34,744 nucleotides of DNA from Lactobacillus selangorensis (GCF_001437205.1 NZ_JQAZ01000009.1:1-34744); one strand, 5' to 3'; counted from the first letter of the stretch, positions 1-6,955 are shown. Numbers and translations are program-made. Notes: generated by a model not told the origin, from the sequence alone.

Positions 1-23
1 AGCGATTTGATCTTCCCAGAATG
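1..23 (+). repeat. 23-bp exact copy of an internal gpmA segment (left copy)
   Basis: Bases 1-23 are identical, in the same orientation, to 4885-4907 inside gpmA (codons about 161-168 of that gene). Identity stops at base 24, and the left limit is outside the window. A chance match of this length in 35 kb is very unlikely. It could be a displaced gpmA 3' fragment left by an integration event, or a contig-edge artefact. Confidence 0.7.
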
Positions 24-66
24 TCAATCAAAGGATTTGAAGAATCCTATTACAGCAATGGCTTAG
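1..66 (+). other. 3' end of an unidentified ORF entering from the left edge
   Basis: An open frame runs from the first base to a TAG at 64-66 and would encode a C-terminus ending in KDLKNPITAMA. No start is visible, so only the last 21 codons are in the window. The stop is followed closely by the AGTGACC repeat at 88-107. In lactobacilli similar repeats often lie beside phage-type integrase genes, so an integrase 3' end is possible, but no catalytic residue is visible. The first 23 bases are identical to a stretch of gpmA read antisense, so part of the frame may be fortuitous. Confidence 0.25.
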
Positions 67-87
67 GGTAAATAGACTAATCGTCGC

Positions 88-107
88 AGTGACCATTAGT
101 GACCAAA
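88..107 (+). repeat. 20-bp repeat AGTGACCATTAGTGACCAAA (left copy)
   Basis: It matches 4587-4606 with two mismatches in 20 bases, in direct orientation. Internally it is also a short direct repeat of AGTGACCA. The two copies lie near the ends of the accessory segment. They could be recombinase arm sites or remnants of attachment sites; this is inference. Confidence 0.5.
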
Positions 108-122
108 TGATGGTAAGAAAAA

Positions 123-524
123 TTAAGATAGCGTTTGAATATTTTCTTCCAGATACGCATTCATTCTTTCCCACATCTCATCAGTCTCACCATCAACTTG
201 AGCAATTTTAATGATCATATTCGCTAAAGTAAGATGCTCTCCGACAAATTCCAGATTGTTTTTCGCAAGAAAGAAATTCAGCGCTAAATAAGCCGTTCGT
301 TTATTAGCATCATTAAAAATATGCTTTTTAGTCAATTTGATCACATAATAAGCACCTAATTTTGCTGATGTATCATAAAGACGCTTTCCAAAAACAACTT
401 GATCAGCTGACTGGACGATATAATCCAATGCTACATCGTCACGGATCAAAGGTGATGTGCCATAATAATTTTGAACTTCGACATTGATTGAAATGATATC
501 TTCAGCGGTTAAATATTTCATCAT
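123..524 (-). CDS. doc: Doc-type (death-on-curing, Fic fold) toxin
   Basis: The 133-residue protein has the size of Doc and carries the Fic/Doc active-site motif HIFNDANKRTA at about residues 68-78, with the catalytic His, Asp/Asn and Lys-Arg positions intact. Known Doc toxins phosphorylate elongation factor Tu and stop translation; that activity is inferred here from the motif. The start overlaps the stop of the upstream antitoxin gene by four bases (ATGA), the usual translational coupling of toxin-antitoxin pairs, so the toxin is made only from the antitoxin message. The partner is an AbrB-type protein rather than the classical Phd. No truncation is visible, so the toxin should be functional. 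The gene is AT-rich, in keeping with the accessory segment around it. Confidence 0.88.
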   Translation of the reverse strand: MMKYLTAEDIISINVEVQNYYGTSPLIRDDVALDYIVQSADQVVFGKRLYDTSAKLGAYYVIKLTKKHIFNDANKRTAYLALNFFLAKNNLEFVGEHLTLANMIIKIAQVDGETDEMWERMNAYLEENIQTLS

Positions 525-763
525 TTATCTTGCAGATAATCCATGGCATCATGATGTTCTGCCATGAGTTTATCAATTAAATTGATCCGATCTTTTTGAT
601 CTGATTTAACAGGTGACGCGATGACTTTCCCATCACTTTCACCGATCATGATCGAATCGCCCTTTTTAAGATTCAACTTACGAATGACATCTGCTGGAAT
701 CGTGACGTATAAGCTATCGCCATTTTTCCCAATCACACGACGCTGTGGTTTAATATTGTCCAT
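521..763 (-). CDS. AbrB/MazE-type antitoxin
   Basis: An 80-residue protein. Residues about 5-50 form a SpoVT/AbrB swapped-hairpin DNA-binding domain (LYVTIPADVIRKLNLKKGD). The rest is a charged tail rich in Asp, Lys and His that probably wraps the toxin. It precedes doc with a 4-bp overlap. It should neutralise Doc and repress its own promoter, as such antitoxins normally do. A ribosome binding site AGAGGTG lies before the ATG. A palindromic AT-rich stretch occupies the promoter spacer just upstream and is the likely operator. The AbrB-Doc pairing is less familiar than Phd-Doc but is known among Firmicutes. Confidence 0.85.
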   Translation of the reverse strand: MDNIKPQRRVIGKNGDSLYVTIPADVIRKLNLKKGDSIMIGESDGKVIASPVKSDQKDRINLIDKLMAEHHDAMDYLQDK

Positions 764-783
764 TTAAATCACCTCTTGAGAAG

Positions 784-812
784 AGTATATATACATATAT
801 ATTTTTCGTCAA
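784..812 (-). promoter_or_regulatory. Promoter and probable autoregulatory operator of the toxin-antitoxin operon
   Basis: On the minus strand, TTGACG (812-807) and TATACT (789-784) are separated by exactly 17 bases. The spacer is an almost perfect AT palindrome (TATATATGTATATATA), a plausible binding site for the AbrB-type antitoxin. The -35 box lies at the edge of the truncated yolD reading frame. Confidence 0.7.
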
Positions 813-1143
813 GAATCACGACCGTGGCATGTTGAAATGGCAAGGCTTCTTTCTGTCGGACCATACAACTGCCTTAAAACATGCAAAACTCGAAGATAAC
901 GCTAATTTACACGTTGAAAAACGTCCACAACAATCACAAGAGGAAGTATCGAAGCTATTGATGAAGTCATACACAACCAATCATTCGATCTCGGCACAGC
1001 TCAAAGTGGTCAATCAGAACGAATTGTACAACGCCGATATCAAAGGACAAGTGTTGGGCTACGATCAAGACGATGGCATCCTAATCCAAGGTCAAACTGA
1101 GACGTTCTATCTGGATGGCTTTCGAAATACGATCTTGCTCTAA
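808..1143 (+). pseudogene. YolD-family gene lacking its 5' end
   Basis: From the ATG at 829 the frame reads MLKWQGFFLSDHTTALKH and ends with the VLGYDQDDGILIQ and FYLDGF segments typical of YolD-like proteins, which usually accompany Y-family polymerase (UmuC/ImuB-like) genes and their SOS response. The family motif DRG-x-x-KW begins before that ATG: codons 820-828 encode Asp-Arg-Gly, and the frame stays open upstream without a start or ribosome binding site. The family normally has 10-20 residues before DRG, and here these are replaced by the toxin-antitoxin promoter. I therefore read the gene as 5'-truncated by insertion of the toxin-antitoxin module. No polymerase gene is nearby. Initiation at 829 could still produce a shortened protein, but no good ribosome binding site precedes it. 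Confidence 0.65.
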
Positions 1144-1145
1144 CA

Positions 1146-1217
1146 CACAAAAAAGCCATCAACCCTGTCATGCGGGCTGATGGTTCTTTTTTGACCTAAT
1201 TAAGGTCTAATATATTC
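1146..1217. terminator. Bidirectional hairpin terminator, copy A of a repeated element
   Basis: The left arm CCATCA and right arm TGATGG enclose a loop containing CCTGTCATGC, with A and T runs on either side, so it can stop the yolD remnant on the plus strand and the MarR gene on the minus strand. It is followed by a second palindrome GACCTAATTAAGGTC. The whole block is closely similar to 4631-4696, and differences in the arms preserve pairing. Confidence 0.75.
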
Positions 1218-1229
1218 TTAGTGACCTAC

Positions 1230-1682
1230 TTATTCTAAGTTTTTAGTAATCACATTTGAAATTCGTTTAAATTCACTTAGGTCTGTTTTTGTTAAATTTA
1301 CTTGCATTTGCTGCTCGGCTTGGCCCCAGATTTTGTCAACTTGTTTTGCCATTTCTCTTCCTTGATCTGTTAAGCCAACAAGTGTGACTCGCTTATCTTT
1401 CTGGGATTTACTTAGTGTTACTAGTCCACGGTTCTCCATTCGGCCAACAGAAATCGTGATCGTCGAATGATTCAAGCAAAGCTCAGCAGATAATTTTTTC
1501 TGTGATTGATTATCATTTTTACTTAGTGATTTTAGAATCATATCCTGTCCGCGATAAATGCCTAACTTTGATAATTCATTCTTAATATAACTACTATGAG
1601 TTTCAACAAGCCTCACAACAATACTGCCAATTGGACCGATCTCGCCAAATAAAGCGGCTTGAGTTTTTTCATTCTCTGGCAT
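1230..1682 (-). CDS. MarR-family transcriptional regulator, paired with the flavin reductase
   Basis: A 150-residue winged-helix MarR protein. The recognition helix region HSTITISVGRMENRG is at about residues 72-86, and the wing has the DKRVTLV signature. A single Cys (about residue 69) sits just before the recognition helix; OhrR-type sensors use an N-terminal Cys instead, so redox sensing is uncertain. It is the second gene of an operon, starting 12 bp after the reductase stop with only a weak ribosome binding site, which suggests translational coupling. It is clearly related to the MarR gene at 2404-2841. The likely targets are the four GTTGCCGTCAAC-like operators at 2286-2333 and 4306-4354. 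Confidence 0.88.
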   Translation of the reverse strand: MPENEKTQAALFGEIGPIGSIVVRLVETHSSYIKNELSKLGIYRGQDMILKSLSKNDNQSQKKLSAELCLNHSTITISVGRMENRGLVTLSKSQKDKRVTLVGLTDQGREMAKQVDKIWGQAEQQMQVNLTKTDLSEFKRISNVITKNLE

Positions 1683-1694
1683 TTTTATCTCGAT

Positions 1695-2249
1695 TTAACC
1701 AAATAAGTGATCAACTTCGCTAATTTGCATTTGAAGTTTTTGCTTTTGATCATCATCCATATCAAAATGACCACTCATAAAGGCTGCAGTTGGAATTTGT
1801 AACCCAACTACATTTTCAGAAGGCGTCAGTCCCATGAATTTCGTCAAGGATAGTAGGTGACTTAAGCCAACAGTCGCCGCTTTCTTACCACCAGCACCAC
1901 TCAAAATAACCGGCTTATTCATGATGAACTTGGGTGCGCCAAAGACACCCATTTCGGTTGGTCGTGATAACCAGTCAAGCGCGTTTTTCAGCACACCGGG
2001 AATCATTTCATTATATTCTGGCGAAACAATCCATAAGGCATCGGTCTCTTTAACCTGGTCGTGAAAAGCCGTTACCTCTTTTGGTGCGGGAAACTCGATA
2101 TCTTGATCCATAAAAGGTAATTTCGAAATATTAGCGAATTCTGTTTCAATGCCATCCTGCTTCAAGTTATCTGCAATATACTTGGCCACTGTTTTATTGA
2201 ATGAATCTTTTCGAATAGAGCCAACAATCATTAGTACTTTTTTTGTCAT
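1695..2249 (-). CDS. NAD(P)H-dependent FMN reductase family protein
   Basis: A 184-residue flavodoxin-like protein. The N-terminal phosphate-binding segment MIVGSIRKDSFNKTVA and the motif SPEYNEMIPGVLKNALDW (about residues 76-93) define the NADPH-dependent FMN reductase family (quinone, azo or chromate reductases). It is a cytosolic FMN-binding oxidoreductase, probably reducing quinone-like or electrophilic compounds; the substrate cannot be read from the sequence. It is first in an operon with a MarR regulator and is read from a promoter overlapped by two copies of a predicted repressor site. Its neighbours fit a xenobiotic or quinone stress response with efflux. The start is supported by GAGG upstream. 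Confidence 0.85.
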   Translation of the reverse strand: MTKKVLMIVGSIRKDSFNKTVAKYIADNLKQDGIETEFANISKLPFMDQDIEFPAPKEVTAFHDQVKETDALWIVSPEYNEMIPGVLKNALDWLSRPTEMGVFGAPKFIMNKPVILSGAGGKKAATVGLSHLLSLTKFMGLTPSENVVGLQIPTAAFMSGHFDMDDDQKQKLQMQISEVDHLFG

Positions 2250-2285
2250 GTTTTATATCCTCTTTTTTAACTGAATTTGTTGTTC

Positions 2286-2333
2286 GTTGCCGTCAACATA
2301 AATAATATACTTAAAAACATAGTTGCCGTCAAC
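2286..2333 (-). promoter_or_regulatory. Promoter of the reductase-MarR operon with two identical operators
   Basis: On the minus strand TTGACG (2332-2327) and TATATT (2309-2304) are separated by 17 bases. The near-palindrome GTTGCCGTCAAC, followed by ATA, occurs at 2322-2333, covering the -35, and again at 2286-2297, near the transcription start. The copies are 36 bp apart. This is a typical repressor arrangement. Confidence 0.75.
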
Positions 2334-2403
2334 ATATTTCTAAATCTTTTTCAATAGACCTTGCCAAATTTTTGTTATACTAAAATCGACAGGAGGAATT
2401 ATC

Positions 2404-2841
2404 ATGGATATGAATACTGAATTTCCAATTGGAGCAGCCGTAATCGGCTTGGTAGCAAGTCATCGTGCCATGATTACGAAACAAATTCGTGCTTTTGATC
2501 TTTATCCTGGTCAAGATATGATGCTCATGCAGCTACTTGGTCAGCCTAACCAATCACAAAATGATTTACGGAAAGCACTTCATGTTGATCATTCAACCAT
2601 TGCTAAATCAATCGGTCGGCTTGCTAAACGTGAAATTGTAACTACGACTAAGTCTACACAAGATAAGCGCATTACCTTAGTCAGTCTCACACCTAGGGGA
2701 ATCGATCTTGCAAAACAGGTCGTCGCAATTTGGCACGCCGCTGAAGAAACAGCTTTAAATCGTCTTACCGAATCCCAAAAAGATGATTTTTTAAATGATG
2801 CAAAACAAATCACAACTAATTTTGACCAAAAGAACGCCTAA
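2404..2841 (+). CDS. MarR-family transcriptional regulator (paralogue)
   Basis: A 145-residue winged-helix protein aligning along its length with the MarR at 1230-1682 (shared PIG, GQDM, HSTI, DKRxTLV and LAKQV/MAKQV positions), so the two are paralogues. It has an AGGAGG ribosome binding site and a TATACT -10-like box at 2376, though no convincing -35. It is divergent from the reductase operon and convergent with the exporter. It has no Cys near the recognition helix. Either this protein or the upstream MarR could bind the shared operators; heteromer formation or cross-regulation is possible but is inference. Confidence 0.86.
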   Translation: MDMNTEFPIGAAVIGLVASHRAMITKQIRAFDLYPGQDMMLMQLLGQPNQSQNDLRKALHVDHSTIAKSIGRLAKREIVTTTKSTQDKRITLVSLTPRGIDLAKQVVAIWHAAEETALNRLTESQKDDFLNDAKQITTNFDQKNA

Positions 2842-2870
2842 CATCAACATTCGATGTCAGGCGTTTTTTT
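2833..2870 (+). terminator. Rho-independent terminator of the second MarR gene
   Basis: The arms AACGCCT-ACATC and GATGT-AGGCGTT are followed by seven T. The left arm overlaps the stop codon of the MarR gene. Confidence 0.85.
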
Positions 2871-2879
2871 CGGTATAAT

Positions 2880-4274
2880 TTAGACTGTGACTACTTCTGT
2901 TTTATTCTTTAAACGGAAAGTCCCAATCCAACCAACAATGGAAAGAAGAACGACAGCACCAAATGCAAGCTGGTAGCCAATTTGAGCAGAACCAAGCATT
3001 GACGTACCAATACCGGCAATTGAAATTAAGAGGGCTGAACCTACAGCAGCCGCAATTTGACGTGCCATGGAGTTGACGGCGTTCCCATGAGCCACTAGTT
3101 CAGGTGATAATGTGTTAATCCCAGCTGTGGCAAGCTGCATCACAACGAGCAACACGCCAGTCATCCAGATTGCATAGATAACAGCAATCAAGACAAGAGA
3201 TGTGGAAGACGTGAAGAATAAGAATGGAATAGTTGCGAGTGTGAAAATGGTAAAGCCAATGATGGCTAAATTCCGGATTCCGAAACGATCAAAGAGGGTT
3301 CCAGCAATCGGGTTTGTGATAGCCATCATGATTGCGCCTGGTAACATCACAATCCCGGCATTCAATGCGGAAACGTGTAAAACAGCTTGCAAGTAAAGAG
3401 GAACAAGCAATTGCATCCCCAGCAAGGACATGTTGCTGATACTGCTGAGCCACGTGGTTAGGGTAAAGGTAGAAGACTTGAAAACACGCATATCGAGCAT
3501 TGGTGTTTTCATGCCAAGTTGGCGTCGAACCATAAATGTTACACCGATAATCCCAATAATAATTGCTGCGATTGCGATAATTGTATTACCGGAACCAATT
3601 GTAGAAAAACCATAAAGAATCCCGCCAAAACCAATTGTTGATTCAAGAATTGATAACCAATCCAGCTTAGGATTCGTCGTTTCAACAACATCCCGCATTC
3701 CTAACATTGCTAACAAAATGACAACGACCGCAATTGGAATCATCATTCCAAACAGAAGACGCCAGCTATAGTTATCGACGATCCATCCGGAAAGTGTTGG
3801 GCCAATCGCGGGTGCAAGTGCGATGACAATTCCTGCAAGTCCCATTGCCATCCCCCGCTTTTCAACTGGAAAAATCATGACGAGAATATTTTGCATGAAT
3901 GGCATAATTATTCCAACACTAGCTGCCTGAATCAAGCGGCCAATCAGTAAAATACTGAAACTAGGTGCAACGTAAGCAATCGTTGAGCCAACTAAAAATA
4001 TGATGAGTGAAGTCAAGTACAGCTTTTTCGACGTGAATTTATAAAGTAACGTGGCTGAAATCGGCATCATAATCCCAACGACCAGCATATACCCCGTGGA
4101 TAACCATTGAACAGTTGATGTACTAACATGTAATGCCTGTTCGATGGCTGGTAAGCCATTGTTCAACGATGTTTCCGTCAGGACAGTCATAAACCCGCCA
4201 AGTAAAATTGAAATAATAAGCAGTAAACTATTGAACTTATTCCCGTGAATATCAACATTTTGAGCATCTTTCAT
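2880..4274 (-). CDS. MFS multidrug exporter, DHA2 (EmrB/QacA/LmrB-like) family
   Basis: A 464-residue, very hydrophobic protein with about 14 predicted membrane segments. The N-terminal signature LTETSLNNGLPAIEQAL followed by VQWLSTGYMLV is typical of DHA2 proton-coupled drug exporters, as is the motif-C-like LAPAIGPTLSGWIVDNYSWR. It sits in the cytoplasmic membrane and probably exports toxic hydrophobic compounds; the substrate is unknown. Its promoter carries two degenerate copies of the same operator found before the reductase operon, with the same spacing, so the exporter probably belongs to the same MarR regulon. Length and start are normal for the family. Confidence 0.87.
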   Translation of the reverse strand: MKDAQNVDIHGNKFNSLLLIISILLGGFMTVLTETSLNNGLPAIEQALHVSTSTVQWLSTGYMLVVGIMMPISATLLYKFTSKKLYLTSLIIFLVGSTIAYVAPSFSILLIGRLIQAASVGIIMPFMQNILVMIFPVEKRGMAMGLAGIVIALAPAIGPTLSGWIVDNYSWRLLFGMMIPIAVVVILLAMLGMRDVVETTNPKLDWLSILESTIGFGGILYGFSTIGSGNTIIAIAAIIIGIIGVTFMVRRQLGMKTPMLDMRVFKSSTFTLTTWLSSISNMSLLGMQLLVPLYLQAVLHVSALNAGIVMLPGAIMMAITNPIAGTLFDRFGIRNLAIIGFTIFTLATIPFLFFTSSTSLVLIAVIYAIWMTGVLLVVMQLATAGINTLSPELVAHGNAVNSMARQIAAAVGSALLISIAGIGTSMLGSAQIGYQLAFGAVVLLSIVGWIGTFRLKNKTEVVTV

Positions 4275-4305
4275 TTAAAGGGACCTTCTTTTCCAATTAA
4301 GTTGT

Positions 4306-4354
4306 GTGGCTGTCAACGTAAAGCACTATAGCACACATAAAAGTGCCCGGCAAC
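4306..4354 (-). promoter_or_regulatory. Exporter promoter with two MarR-type operators
   Basis: On the minus strand TTGCCG (4353-4348) and TATAGT (4330-4325) are separated by 17 bases. Operator-like GTGCCCGGCAAC (4343-4354) overlaps the -35, and GTGGCTGTCAAC (4306-4317) lies just past the start site, 37 bp apart. Layout and sequence mirror 2286-2333. Confidence 0.7.
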
Positions 4355-4359
4355 ATATA

Positions 4360-4630
4360 TTTGCAAAAAATTTAAATAAGCACATCAAAAGATGATTAAG
4401 CTTTCGGCCAGATGATTTGATAGAAAGTTAAAATAACACAAAAATAGCACCAACTCTTTGTAAAAGTCGGTGCTGCTAAATTTCTAGAATGATTTGAAAA
4501 AATCAAAAATTTCTTTTGATAGCGACATTCAGCGACCACTCCATCCAATAAATATTCAACGAGCTAGAGTCAATCAGGGGCCGATTAGTGTCCACTAGTG
4601 ACCAAACTATGTGACGTTATGTAACGATAG
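4360..4630. other. Non-coding stretch with a hairpin and the right copy of the AGTGACC repeat
   Basis: No convincing gene is seen between the exporter promoter and the gpmA terminator. A hairpin with arms AGCACC and GGTGCT lies at 4446-4474. Its flank CACAAAAATAGCACCAAC resembles the terminator repeats at 1146 and 4631, so it looks like a decayed third copy. The rest is AT-rich and probably scar sequence of the accessory segment. Confidence 0.5.
4587..4606 (+). repeat. 20-bp repeat AGTGTCCACTAGTGACCAAA (right copy)
   Basis: Partner of 88-107 with two mismatches, in direct orientation. It lies between the exporter and gpmA. Confidence 0.5.
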
Positions 4631-4696
4631 CACAAAAATAACACCAACCCTGTCATGCGAGTTGGTGTTATTTTATTGGCCTAATTAAGGCCTAAT
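4631..4696. terminator. gpmA terminator, copy B of the repeated hairpin element
   Basis: The arms AACACCAAC and GTTGGTGTT enclose a loop with CCTGTCATGCG. On the minus strand the hairpin follows the gpmA stop and is trailed by a T-rich run. The adjacent palindrome GGCCTAATTAAGGCC corresponds to GACCTAATTAAGGTC of copy A, a compensatory change in both arms. Confidence 0.8.
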
Positions 4697-4701
4697 AATC
4701 A

Positions 4702-5388
4702 TTAAAGTAATGTCTTGCTGTTGATTGTAAGGTCAGTGTTCATGTCATAAACGATTGGTTGACCAGTAGCAATTTCGACATCCATGATATCATCATCGGA
4801 GATGTTTTCGATGTACTTCGTCAAGGCACGTAATGAGTTACCATGAGCAGCAACTAAAACGTTCTTACCATCGATCAACTTAGGAGCGATTTGATCTTCC
4901 CAGAATGGGATGACACGTTCCAAAGTAACCTTGAGGTTTTCGCCACCAGGAATAGCTTTAGGATCGAGGTACTTGTAACGACGATCTTGGGCTGCAGCAC
5001 CTTCGTCAGATGCATCTTGCAATGGTGGTAAAACATCGTATGAACGACGCCAGATATGAACTTGTTCGTCACCGTACTTTTCAGCTGTGGCTTTCTTGTT
5101 CAAACCTTGTAATTTGCCGTAATGACGTTCGTTTAAGCGCCATGACTTCATTTCAGGAACCCATAATTGACCTGATTCGTCTAAGACGATGTCACAAGTC
5201 TTGATGGCACGGCGTAAAACTGATGTATAAGCTTGATCGAATTCGATCCCAGCTTTAGCGATCTTCTTGCCGGCTTCATGAGCTTCTTCTTTACCCTTAT
5301 CACTTAAATCAACATCGACCCAGCCAGTGAACTTGTTTTCAAGGTTCCATTGGCTTTGGCCATGACGTACAAATACTAATTTTGGCAT
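4702..5388 (-). CDS. gpmA: 2,3-bisphosphoglycerate-dependent phosphoglycerate mutase
   Basis: The enzyme interconverts 3- and 2-phosphoglycerate in glycolysis, in the cytosol. The 228-residue length is standard. It has the phosphohistidine motif VRHGQSQWN (His9), the substrate-binding region around Arg60, [10 protein letters not shown] with Glu87, and the second catalytic histidine in AAHGNS (His182). The start is supported by GTGAGG upstream. It is transcribed alone toward the accessory segment and has its own terminator. A 23-bp piece (codons about 161-168) is repeated exactly at the left edge of the window, raising the possibility that the last about 68 codons were supplied by an integrating element. 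The protein itself looks intact. Confidence 0.97.
   Translation of the reverse strand: MPKLVFVRHGQSQWNLENKFTGWVDVDLSDKGKEEAHEAGKKIAKAGIEFDQAYTSVLRRAIKTCDIVLDESGQLWVPEMKSWRLNERHYGKLQGLNKKATAEKYGDEQVHIWRRSYDVLPPLQDASDEGAAAQDRRYKYLDPKAIPGGENLKVTLERVIPFWEDQIAPKLIDGKNVLVAAHGNSLRALTKYIENISDDDIMDVEIATGQPIVYDMNTDLTINSKTLL
4885..4907 (+). repeat. 23-bp copy inside gpmA (right copy)
   Basis: Direct-orientation partner of bases 1-23, lying within gpmA. It encodes, on the minus strand, the residues PFWEDQIA. Confidence 0.7.
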
Positions 5389-5503
5389 AAGTTGTTAACC
5401 TCACTTTTATGATATTTACTAACTCATTTTACACTGTAAACGGCTAAAAGGGTAGCCCTTCCAGAAAATTTAACAAAATGAGTCTTCAAAGGTCAATCTG
5501 CGA

Positions 5504-5812
5504 CTAGTTTTTAGCGACCTTATTGGTGATGACAATTTCGTCTTCTTTGTCGTCATACTTGGCATTGAAGTTCGAATTATCGTTAATGGCCTTAATCAAA
5601 TCAGTTGCAACGTCAGTATCTTCGCTATCATGATGGAAGCGATGCTCTTTGACATTGATCTTTTGATTGTGTGTTGTATCACCGACAGAATCGTTGCTAT
5701 CCGTATCATCGGGAAGATAAAGCGGTTGGTTATTGCGGAGCGGTGTATCATCGACGCCAGTAATGCCGAAATCTTCTAAAATTGAATTCAAAACATCGAA
5801 TGCATCATCCAT
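5504..5812 (-). CDS. Small acidic protein of unknown function
   Basis: A 102-residue protein, very rich in Asp, Asn and Glu, with a polar central stretch (DDTDSNDS) and a C-terminal part that could form a small folded unit (DEIVITNKVAKN). There are no membrane segments, signal peptide or Cys. A strong GGGGG-type ribosome binding site precedes the ATG and supports real translation. It lies between gpmA and the AI-2E family gene on the same strand. I do not recognise the family. Confidence 0.65.
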   Translation of the reverse strand: MDDAFDVLNSILEDFGITGVDDTPLRNNQPLYLPDDTDSNDSVGDTTHNQKINVKEHRFHHDSEDTDVATDLIKAINDNSNFNAKYDDKEDEIVITNKVAKN

Positions 5813-5881
5813 GATGATTCCCCCTTAAATTAAATAAATCGTTACTCACTTTTATTATAGAAGGAAACTAGACAAACTCAA

Positions 5882-6934
5882 TCAATTCGACTTTGGCGCC
5901 GGCTTGCCGGGATTGTGGTTCTTATCGCCGGGAATCGCTTTGACACCGAGAATATCCAGCAAGAAGGTAAAAATCGGGATGCCGACAATCAGGCCCCATG
6001 TGCCGAACAGCCAATCGGCCACTAACAAGACGACAAACGTGAAGAAAATCGGCAGCTGCGTCCGGCTGGACATGAACTGGGGATTCAGCACATAAGCTTC
6101 AAGCAGATGGATAACCATAATCAAAATCAGAATGTAGATTACATCCCGAATGCCGCCGACTGAAAAGGCGACCAAAGATAACGGAATTACCGAAATAATC
6201 ACCCCTGCAACTGGAATCAGCGACAGGAAGAAGACCATTAAGGCCAAGCTGGGCAGGTTCGGCATCTTCATGAAGGCCAAGGTGATCGTTGTTATGGTTG
6301 TATTGACCAGGGCAATGAAAATCTGAGCTTCAATTACGATTCCGAACGTGTTGACGAATTTCTTGGCAAAATAAGCGGCATCCTGGAAGAACCAGCCATA
6401 GGTGCTGTGCAGGAACAACTGGCCAAACGAATCGAGGCGATCCATTTCGAGTGTATACAGGAAGCTGAGGATGAACGAGAACACAAACGTGACACCCATC
6501 GAACCGATGCTGGTAATGTAATCGAACAGCGTCGAAATCCCGACTTTGAGCTGGTCCTGCAGTTTGAACCGACTGACCCAGTCATTGATATACTTGATCA
6601 GCTGGTTAGAATCAAACTTAGGACTTTCGTAAAACTTGAAAACCTGATTGCCCATTTTGATCGATTGTTTGACCAATTCCGGCACATAATGCGTAATGGC
6701 TAGATAGAGCAGGAACACGATCAGGATATAAATCGGAACGACAATCACCCATGGCTTGATTGGAATAAATTTCTGGATAAACCGCACAAGCCGAATGATT
6801 AGAAACGAAAAGATGAACGTCAGCAGAATCATGCTAATCACACTGCGTGACAGCCATAAAACGAAAACGATCAGCGCCAGTACGGTAAACCGGCGCAACT
6901 GCGTATGCTGAATAAATTTTTGATAGGGGGACAC
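5882..6934 (-). CDS. AI-2E family (UPF0118) transporter-like membrane protein
   Basis: A 350-residue polytopic membrane protein with about eight hydrophobic helices. The C-terminal half has the family pattern, with SLIPVAGVIISVIPLSLVAF and the later segment LLEAYVLNPQFMSSRTQLP. The family includes TqsA (AI-2 export) and sodium/proton antiporters; which activity applies cannot be told. The start is a GTG, supported by AGGAG seven bases upstream. It follows the sortase gene by about 45 bp but has its own TATAAT box inside an inverted repeat, so it may be separately regulated. Confidence 0.87.
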   Translation of the reverse strand: MSPYQKFIQHTQLRRFTVLALIVFVLWLSRSVISMILLTFIFSFLIIRLVRFIQKFIPIKPWVIVVPIYILIVFLLYLAITHYVPELVKQSIKMGNQVFKFYESPKFDSNQLIKYINDWVSRFKLQDQLKVGISTLFDYITSIGSMGVTFVFSFILSFLYTLEMDRLDSFGQLFLHSTYGWFFQDAAYFAKKFVNTFGIVIEAQIFIALVNTTITTITLAFMKMPNLPSLALMVFFLSLIPVAGVIISVIPLSLVAFSVGGIRDVIYILILIMVIHLLEAYVLNPQFMSSRTQLPIFFTFVVLLVADWLFGTWGLIVGIPIFTFLLDILGVKAIPGDKNHNPGKPAPKSN

Positions 6935-6955
6935 TGTCTTACTCCTTCAGATAGA

